A stretch of DNA of 56,278 nt from Synergistaceae bacterium (GTDB lineage Bacteria > Synergistota > Synergistia > Synergistales > Aminobacteriaceae), in contig JAFSXR010000065.1 in NCBI GenBank assembly GCA_017443985.1, positions 1-56,278 on the forward strand, in the 5' to 3' direction. Below the pieces are notes generated by a model that worked only from the letters and a program-made list of their open reading frames with translations, was not told the DNA's origin and made no database searches. Made by a program: the position numbers and the translations under genes. Below, piece by piece: positions 50,265 to 56,278 of this stretch. Numbering within the stretch: position 1 is the stretch's first letter; the number at the start of each line of letters is the position of its first letter.

Positions 50265-51032
50265 TTAAATTAATAAATCATAAATTACGCGAACAAAAAA
50301 TAAAGCTAACACGACAAGTATAACAGGCCGGACAGCTTTTGCGCCTCCCTTTTCAAAAAATCTTGCGCCGATATAATTTCCGGCGATGCAGAAAATTCCT
50401 GCCGTTGCTCCGGCAATTAAAATAACTTTGCCGTTCATTAAATACACAGCTAAGGCCGCGACATTCGTTGCGAAATTTATAGCCTTTGCCACGCCGTTAG
50501 CTTTCTGTACGCTCAACTTAGCCGCCCCGGCCAAGAGCAGCAGCATGAAAGTTCCTGCGCCGGGACCGTAAAATCCGTCATAGAGTCCCAAGAAAAAAGC
50601 AATTAATACGCAGATTACATAAGTTCTTTTTGTGATAGCCTGCGAATTTTTTTCTTCTTTCAATAAATTTTGGCTCTTAAAAACATAAAGCGCGGTAACA
50701 GGGACAATGAAGAGCATTAAAATTTTGAAAATATGCTCGCTGATCAACAAAGCCATCTTTGCTCCGAGCGACGAGCCGATTAAAGCAAAAATTATTCCGC
50801 ACGCTGAAAGCTTCAGGGGCATATAGCCGTCGAGTAAAAATTTTGTGAAGGTTATCGAAGTTCCCATAGCCGAGCTGATTTTATTCGTGCCTATGGCGTA
50901 GTGAACGGGGAAGCCGGCGATCATGTAAGCAGGGAGCGAAATCAAACCGCCTCCGCCTCCTATAGCATCAACGAGTCCGCCGAGAAACGTCAACGGACAA
51001 ATTATTAACAACTGTGAAATTTGCCACTCCAA
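50265..51032 (-). CDS. TSUP family permease (TauE/SafE)
   Basis: 255 residues from a TTG with CAGGAG 8 bases upstream. About eight helices in two similar halves; GGLVDAIGGGGGLISLP near the N-terminus and GLYDGFYGPGAGTFMLL in the second half are the family's glycine-rich motifs. Members export sulfite, sulfoacetate or organic sulfonates; the substrate here cannot be told. 18 bases before the nuclease gene, so co-transcription is possible. Upstream (51033-51283) I see only AT-rich sequence and no gene. Confidence 0.88.
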   Translation of the reverse strand: MEWQISQLLIICPLTFLGGLVDAIGGGGGLISLPAYMIAGFPVHYAIGTNKISSAMGTSITFTKFLLDGYMPLKLSACGIIFALIGSSLGAKMALLISEHIFKILMLFIVPVTALYVFKSQNLLKEEKNSQAITKRTYVICVLIAFFLGLYDGFYGPGAGTFMLLLLAGAAKLSVQKANGVAKAINFATNVAALAVYLMNGKVILIAGATAGIFCIAGNYIGARFFEKGGAKAVRPVILVVLALFFVRVIYDLLI

Positions 51033-51283
51033 TTTTTTTTCTCCTGCATGTTAAAATTTTTATCATCGAAGAAAAATATAACACACTCTCAAAAATTTAT
51101 AAGCCGCGAAAAAATTTTTGATTTTATTTTTTGAATCGTCTCTGTAAAAATTTGCGGGGCTTAAAAATTTTAAGGCTTTCTGTAGGTGTAAAAGTAGTTG
51201 CAAAAATTTCTTTTCTGTAATTTATAATCTTGGGTAAAAATATTTTAACATAAAAATTTTTTACGGGGACAGTGAAAAAAATC

Positions 51284-52501
51284 ATGATAAAAAAAATTTT
51301 GCATACTTCCGACTGGCACATAGGCCGAAGATTAAAAAATCATGAACGTTATGACGAGTTCAAAAAATTTTTTGCATGGCTTGAAGAAATAATAAAATCA
51401 GAAAATATTGACGCGCTTCTTGTTGCCGGAGATATTTTTGACAACACAACACCTTCGGCAAGAGCTCAAGATCTTTATTATTCATTCTTGGGAAAGATCG
51501 CAAGGACGAACTGCCGCCACATCGTTATTATTTCCGGCAATCATGACTCGCCGGCTTTTATCGACGCGCCGAAAGATTTATTAAAACTTTTCAAGATTCA
51601 TGTAACCGGCAGTGCCTGCGAAAATCCTGAGGACGAAGTTAAAACGCTTTATGACGATGACGGACAGCCGGAGTTAATTGTCTGCGCCGTTCCGTATCTG
51701 CGCGACAGGGACGTGAGAACTTTGAAGGCGTGCGATGACGTTGACAGCCTCGAAAATTCTTTACTAACGGGAATAAAAAATCATTATGAAAAAGTTTTTG
51801 CTCATGCCTCTGAAATTCGCGGAGCTTCAAAAATTCCTGTTATAGGCATGGGGCATTTATTTGCACGGGGCGGAAAAGTTACGGAGGGGGACGGAGTGCG
51901 CTCTCTTTATGTGGGGACTGCCGTCGAGGTCGGGAGCGATTTATTCCCGGATTTTTTGACGTACACCGCGCTTGGCCATTTACATTCACCGCAGAAAATA
52001 TCGCGTGAAAATATACGCTACAGCGGTTCGCCCCTTTCGATGGGTTTTGGGGAGGCAGGGCAGAAAAAAGCCGTCTATGTTGTCGAACTTGACGGAGAAA
52101 AATTAACGGGCTTGAAAGAAATTTCCGTGCCGACTTTCCAGAGGCTTGAAAGAATTGAGGGCGACATGGATAAAATTTTTGCCGAACTCGCAAGATACGC
52201 CTTTCAACGCGAGTCAATATGGCTCGATATTACATATACTGGCAGCGAAGCAATCGGAGACTTGCAGGAAAAAATTGATAATTTCCTAAAAGATTTTCCA
52301 TTGATTGAAGTCTTGAGCATAAGAGACGAGAGCAGGAAAGCCGGAGAAAACATCAGCGAAAATATTTCTAAAAATCTTGAAGAAATTAAACCGCTTGAGA
52401 TGCTCGAATTTTGCTTTGAAAAAAATAATACTCCGGACTGGCAGAGAGAAATTTTTATCCCAATGTATCAGGAAATTTTACTGGAGGCCGCAGCCGAGTG
52501 A
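51284..52501 (+). CDS. sbcD: Exonuclease SbcCD subunit D
   Basis: 405 residues from the ATG at 51284; the open frame begins at a GTG at 51272, but GGGGA lies only 3 bases from that GTG and 14-15 from the ATG, so the choice is open. Mre11-type metallophosphoesterase: HTSDWHIGRRL, VAGDIFDNTTPS, IISGNHDSPAFI, GMGHLF and ALGHLHSPQ carry all metal ligands. It trims DNA ends and hairpins with SbcC. No sbcC follows; the downstream gene is unrelated, which is unusual for this pair. Confidence 0.9.
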   Translation: MIKKILHTSDWHIGRRLKNHERYDEFKKFFAWLEEIIKSENIDALLVAGDIFDNTTPSARAQDLYYSFLGKIARTNCRHIVIISGNHDSPAFIDAPKDLLKLFKIHVTGSACENPEDEVKTLYDDDGQPELIVCAVPYLRDRDVRTLKACDDVDSLENSLLTGIKNHYEKVFAHASEIRGASKIPVIGMGHLFARGGKVTEGDGVRSLYVGTAVEVGSDLFPDFLTYTALGHLHSPQKISRENIRYSGSPLSMGFGEAGQKKAVYVVELDGEKLTGLKEISVPTFQRLERIEGDMDKIFAELARYAFQRESIWLDITYTGSEAIGDLQEKIDNFLKDFPLIEVLSIRDESRKAGENISENISKNLEEIKPLEMLEFCFEKNNTPDWQREIFIPMYQEILLEAAAE

Positions 52502-52592
52502 AATATATCGGCTTATAAGGGCGGCGTTCCCTAATTTTTTTAGCCTCTAAGTATATAATTATTATATTTTTTAGAGAGGAGATATATTTTCA

Positions 52593-54176
52593 ATGAGAGC
52601 ACCTTATTTTCTAGCGATGTCTTTCGCTGCGGTTCTTCTTTGCGCAAAATTATCATTTGCTGCGGAAGTCCCGGAAGATTATACAAATTCAATCACAGCT
52701 ATTGATTTTTACCCTAGCGGAGCAAAATTTTCGTTCAGGGTTGAGCCATACGACAATGAAAAAAATTTTAAGGCAGTCCTTCCCGGTTCCTTTAATGCTG
52801 ATTCAATCCGCTTGATAAATCCTGAAGATATTGAAGGAGATATCCGCATAGAAGAGTTCAAACGGGAACGCTGGATTCCTTCACAGCTCGCGGCTCTGAA
52901 GTCGGAACTTGACGAACTTGAAAAAGAAATCAGCAGACTTAACGCAAAAAAATCCGCGCTTGAACAAACTCTCGAAATGCTTAAAGATTTTGAGCCGGAA
53001 AAATCAAATCCCGAAGCGTTATTAAATTACATTAAAGACTCTCAGGTTTTGAGGCTCGCAACAGAAAATGAACTTGCCGCTCTGAAAGCCGAGATAACTA
53101 AAAAGCAGGCAAAACAAAAAACTTTATCGGCTGAATTAAATGCGCGCAGGCCAAGCGGCGACACAAGCTATATATTAATTACGGGCAAGACGATGAATTA
53201 TGCGGACTTCTCGGCGTTCACACCGGCGGCCTCATGGTATCCGAAATATATTCTTGACTTAGACTCTTCAAGCGGCAAAATAGAGGCTGATTTATTTGTG
53301 AGAGCTTCACAGAAAACCGGGCTAGACTATAAAGGCGACGTAACACTTCACACAAAGACTCCCGACGAAAGAATCACAAAGCCCGTCATAAATCCTTTGA
53401 GGGTCGGAATAAAACCTAAAGAAGAAACTATAGCCACTGTCGGCGCGGCAAAATTTTCGCGCAATAATAAAATGTACGAGTCAGCGCGAATGGCCATGCC
53501 CATGATGGAAGAAGATACTGCGGCTATGGAATTTGATGAAGAGGTAAACGCGCCTGCCCCTGCGGTTAAAGAGACACTCGCGGACAGAGCTGTTGAAGCG
53601 ACCGGGACCCTGACCGGCGACGGAACAGAAAGAGCCCTCGAAGTCTACATGACTGACATAAAATTAAAGGGCGATGTGTTAATTTTGCTCATTCCCGAAC
53701 AGAGAGAGAATGCTTGGATAATTGCGAGCATGGACAAGGACAACGATAAATTAATTCCGGGCGAAGCCGATCTCAGAGTCGACGGAGCAACCGCAGGAAA
53801 AATTACTCTCGGCGAATACGGAGAAAGCCAGAAAGAAATTCCCTTCGGCTATGCTGACGCTATCACAGTCAAAAAAGAAGCTCTTGTCGAGAAAAAAGGC
53901 GTTTCGTGGTTCAGCGGAGTTTTCAACAGCGGCTACAAACTCGAAATCACAAACGGAACTTCAGATGAAAGAGTTATAACCGTTAAGGACAGACTGCCGA
54001 TCCCGACGGACGAAAAAATTAAACTTGATATAAAACGCATCGAGCCGAAAGAGAAAGAACGCGACAGAGAAAACAGACTCACTTGGGAAATTACTGTCCC
54101 GGCCGGAGCAACTGTGCCGATTATCGTAGACTACACTTTGAGCTATCCCAGCGGCGAAGAATTACAGTACAGGTAG
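52593..54176 (+). CDS. Secreted DUF4139/DUF4140 (MuiA-like) protein
   Basis: 527 residues with signal peptide (about 1-23, YFLAMSFAAVLLCAKLSFA). An N-terminal DUF4140-like beta part, a coiled coil at about 85-165 (SELDELEKEISRLNAKKSAL) and a C-terminal DUF4139 beta domain (ASWYPKYILDLDSSSGKIEA). A low-complexity acidic linker (Met-, Glu- and Ala-rich, about 300-330) interrupts the DUF4139 part. Family members include mucoidy inhibitor A; role unknown. GAGGAG lies upstream. First of a three-gene run with the GGDEF-like and lptF/G genes. Confidence 0.82.
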   Translation: MRAPYFLAMSFAAVLLCAKLSFAAEVPEDYTNSITAIDFYPSGAKFSFRVEPYDNEKNFKAVLPGSFNADSIRLINPEDIEGDIRIEEFKRERWIPSQLAALKSELDELEKEISRLNAKKSALEQTLEMLKDFEPEKSNPEALLNYIKDSQVLRLATENELAALKAEITKKQAKQKTLSAELNARRPSGDTSYILITGKTMNYADFSAFTPAASWYPKYILDLDSSSGKIEADLFVRASQKTGLDYKGDVTLHTKTPDERITKPVINPLRVGIKPKEETIATVGAAKFSRNNKMYESARMAMPMMEEDTAAMEFDEEVNAPAPAVKETLADRAVEATGTLTGDGTERALEVYMTDIKLKGDVLILLIPEQRENAWIIASMDKDNDKLIPGEADLRVDGATAGKITLGEYGESQKEIPFGYADAITVKKEALVEKKGVSWFSGVFNSGYKLEITNGTSDERVITVKDRLPIPTDEKIKLDIKRIEPKEKERDRENRLTWEITVPAGATVPIIVDYTLSYPSGEELQYR

Positions 54177-54186
54177 ATTTTTCACA

Positions 54187-55341
54187 ATGGGTCAGAATAA
54201 TTTTTTGAAGTGGATTACTTTTCCTCCCGTCATTGCGATACCGACAATAATGCTCGCACGCGCAATGGGGGAGGGCAGTATCGTCGGCGAAGTTGATTTA
54301 GCTATATGGGGGCTTGTGTGGCTGCTCTTCATAATTTTGAGCGTGCTCTACGGACTTTTTATAAGCAACGGCTTTGGTGTTGGGCTCGTGCCTCTTCAGG
54401 CTGTGGCGCAGGGAATTATATTGTGCCCGATGTCAATCGTTTACGGCGCAAGAATGTTTCAATGGCTCGGAGTTCTATTCGCTGTCTGCGGAGCGGCGGC
54501 CCTTGTTGTCGTTTACAATCAGGCCGAAGAAGAAAGAAATAAAATAGTTCCGGTTGAAGTTGAAAACGATGTTAAGCAAATTCCTTTGAATTTCGTGATA
54601 ACTGACGACACCGGCGCAATATTAAACGCAAGCGAAGATATGCTGAAAGTTTTGCAGGTCGAGAGAATTGACACGCTCGGAAAAAATATCAGCGAATGGT
54701 TCAGCCCCGTCTCAAAGACTGCGGAGATTAACGAAAAAATCTGGGACGTTAAACGCATAGGCATGGATAACGGAAAACGTTTTTACTTTGAGCTCACGCC
54801 TAAAGCACTCCCGACAAGCGATGAAAATTCTGAAAATCCGGGCAGCAGCAGTCAGCCGGTGCAATTTATTGACCCTGATACACAGCTTCACTCATACCGT
54901 TACGGGCTTACGAGAATTTCTGACGAGCTCTACAGAGCCGGACGCTATAACCACCCCGTCAGCGCGATAATGATCAGGGTCATATTCCCTCAATTACTGC
55001 CCGATGACGACATGGAAAAATACATCAGGCCGTTTCGAGCTTACTGCGCCCGCGTAATTAAAGACGTTCGCCAGAGCGACACTGTAATTCAGACAGGAGA
55101 GTTTCAAATTTTGACTGTGCTGTCTGAATGTCCGTATCAGATGATGGAAAATGTCGCCGAGCGTCTCACAGCGATAGTCAATGCTTTGTGCCCAACGTTT
55201 GAAGAATTTTTGCACGTTACTGTTTTGACGGTCAATGAATGTTTTGAGGGAAGCAATAATCTTCCGACAGCGCAGGAACTTGTTGACAGACTGACGCACG
55301 CAATGACGCGGAAATATTCAGCAAACGCCTTGTCGAATTAG
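54187..55341 (+). CDS. Membrane protein with PAS-like and degenerate GGDEF domains
   Basis: 384 residues. Three or four membrane helices in the first 120 residues, then a PAS-like region (about 130-220; NFVITDDTGAILNASEDMLKVLQ) and a C-terminal region (about 235-375) that folds like GGDEF: TQLHSYRYGLTRISDELYRAGRYNHPVSAIMIRV matches the start of diguanylate cyclases. The GGDEF signature position reads QTGEFQ, so catalysis is not expected; it could be a c-di-GMP or GTP sensor or a pure signalling scaffold. It starts 10 bases after the DUF4139 gene and ends 10 bases before the lptF/G start. Confidence 0.7.
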   Translation: MGQNNFLKWITFPPVIAIPTIMLARAMGEGSIVGEVDLAIWGLVWLLFIILSVLYGLFISNGFGVGLVPLQAVAQGIILCPMSIVYGARMFQWLGVLFAVCGAAALVVVYNQAEEERNKIVPVEVENDVKQIPLNFVITDDTGAILNASEDMLKVLQVERIDTLGKNISEWFSPVSKTAEINEKIWDVKRIGMDNGKRFYFELTPKALPTSDENSENPGSSSQPVQFIDPDTQLHSYRYGLTRISDELYRAGRYNHPVSAIMIRVIFPQLLPDDDMEKYIRPFRAYCARVIKDVRQSDTVIQTGEFQILTVLSECPYQMMENVAERLTAIVNALCPTFEEFLHVTVLTVNECFEGSNNLPTAQELVDRLTHAMTRKYSANALSN

Positions 55342-55351
55342 GAGTTTTTAT

Positions 55352-56278
55352 ATGAGACGCAGTTTACTTAATAAATTAATATTAAACTCATGCGCTTCGC
55401 CTTTTTTATTCGGGATATTAATTTTTGTGCTTATCTTCGTTGCCGGAGATTTATTATTTCAAGCCGCAAAGTTAATAATTGAACAGGGCGTGGCCTTCGG
55501 AGTTGTAACGCGGTTATTTTTTTACAGGCTTCCCGAAGTTGTCGTGATGACTATTCCGATGTCGTCGCTGCTTGCGGGACTTTTGGGAATGTCAACGCTC
55601 AACGCCGGCAGTGAATTAATCGCGCTGAAGTCGCTCGGCATTCCATTCACGAGAATTTTAAGGCCGGTAATTTTGACTTCGGTTTTAATTTCTCTTATCG
55701 GTCTTGGATTTAATGAGACCATTGTCCCGCTCGGCTCGGTGGCTGCCGACAGACTGATGAGATATGAAATAATGAAAAATCAGGCTTCGGCACTGCAGGA
55801 AAAAGTTTTTTTGCGCGATGAAGAGGGCGGAAGATTAAGGAGAGTTTTATACGTTGACGAACTCGACACGGGCAAGGGCTTAATGAGCGGAATAATGATG
55901 CACGAATTTGATGACGAGGGCAGGCTCTCGACGACATTAAACGCAAGGCGCGGAATGTGGCTCGATAATCAATGGTGGATTGAGGACGGAAGAATGTACA
56001 ACGTAACTAAAGAAGGCGAAATAATTTTGCTTTTGAGGTTTGAGCGTCAGAAACTGGCCTTGAGATTGTCGCCCGAACAGTTGCAGAGAAGTACGAGGCG
56101 GCCCGTAGATATGAGTGCGCACGAACTTTGGACTTACATAAAGCAGGCCGGCGATCTCGGTGCGGATCTTTCAAGATTGTGGGTAATGTTTCACTTGAAG
56201 CTCGCACTTCCTTGGGCGTGCGTGATCATGGCCGTTCTTGGGACAGGCTTCGGAGCATCGAGGCGCGGACGTTCGGGC
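55352..56278 (+). CDS. LptF/LptG family permease, C-terminus cut by window edge
   Basis: 309 codons are visible and the frame is still open at the edge. Inner-membrane part of the LptBFGC machine that moves lipopolysaccharide to the outer membrane. N-terminal helices with LPEVVVMTIPMSSLLAGLLG and the MSTLNAGSELIALKSLGIP motif of YjgP/YjgQ, then a periplasmic beta-jellyroll region (about 120-245, DEEGGRLRRVLYVDELD), then the next helices (FHLKLALPWACVIMAVLGTGFG). TTAGGAG lies 7 bases before the ATG. LptF versus LptG cannot be decided from this part; it shows that the organism has an outer membrane. Confidence 0.88.
   Translation, partial: MRRSLLNKLILNSCASPFLFGILIFVLIFVAGDLLFQAAKLIIEQGVAFGVVTRLFFYRLPEVVVMTIPMSSLLAGLLGMSTLNAGSELIALKSLGIPFTRILRPVILTSVLISLIGLGFNETIVPLGSVAADRLMRYEIMKNQASALQEKVFLRDEEGGRLRRVLYVDELDTGKGLMSGIMMHEFDDEGRLSTTLNARRGMWLDNQWWIEDGRMYNVTKEGEIILLLRFERQKLALRLSPEQLQRSTRRPVDMSAHELWTYIKQAGDLGADLSRLWVMFHLKLALPWACVIMAVLGTGFGASRRGRSG

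Noticed and set aside
51124..51321. 65-codon minus-strand open frame upstream of sbcD
   Set aside because: No ribosome-binding site, overlaps the sbcD start, low-complexity AT-rich translation.

Overview
The window looks like a chromosomal segment of a diderm, moderately AT-rich bacterium, most plausibly a member of the Synergistota (Synergistaceae-like, gut or rumen type). This rests on inference: an LptF/LptG-type lipopolysaccharide permease at the right edge and a GnnA-like oxidoreductase point to an outer membrane. A GH57/DUF3536 protein, a rapZ-yvcK pair and an rpmH-rnpA-yidD-yidC-jag cluster fit that phylum. No rRNA or tRNA gene is present to confirm it. Non-ATG starts (TTG, GTG and probably one ATT) are common, and recognisable promoters are mostly of the extended -10 type (TGN-TAnnAT).

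Layout. 1-2290: end-truncated cation/proton antiporter (MrpD/NuoN type) and an aldo/keto reductase, both minus. 2410-6982: galE, then the leucine block leuC-leuD-flavoprotein-leuB. 7111-11617: an orphan type IV prepilin and a very large secreted papain-like protease with about seven Ig-like repeats. 11724-13892: two small unknown genes and a PTS EIICB permease. 14030-18530: rpmH, rnpA, a frameshifted yidD, yidC, jag, then rapZ and yvcK. 18532-22139: GH57 glycosidase and a Xaa-Pro peptidase. 22170-32527 (minus): secA, a DUF3857-like secreted protein, argS, a DivIC/FtsB-like gene and uvrB, then a separately promoted three-gene operon of small secreted proteins, two of which are Cys-rich paralogs. 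32560-34068: a restriction-modification pair whose MvaI/BcnI-like nuclease is frameshifted. 34153-35614: a small conserved gene and a Gfo/Idh/MocA oxidoreductase.

35631-42095 (minus) is one long run: a GIY-YIG/DUF4357 protein, lepA, a type II restriction enzyme, a DNA methyltransferase, a MntA/HepT toxin-antitoxin pair, hemW and the SRP RNA. The lepA-hemW neighbourhood, often contiguous in bacteria, has thus been split by a compact defence cassette. 42308-47788: a signal-peptide-bearing MTA/SAH nucleosidase, phosphomannomutase, trmB, rsmD, a MATE exporter and coaD. 47719-51032 (minus): a SpoIIE-type phosphatase with sensor and HAMP, a secreted YHYH-nuclease fusion and a TSUP transporter. 51284-56278: sbcD, a DUF4139 protein, a membrane PAS/degenerate-GGDEF protein and the start of an lptF/G gene.

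The most interesting items are the duplicated secreted CxxC..C..H proteins at 22891-24111, the defence cassette between lepA and hemW, a TAGGAG-type short repeat family that sits on gene borders and supplies stop codons and ribosome-binding sites, the secreted nucleosidase, and two single-base frameshifts (yidD and the MvaI-like nuclease). Everything is read by eye; no database search was run.
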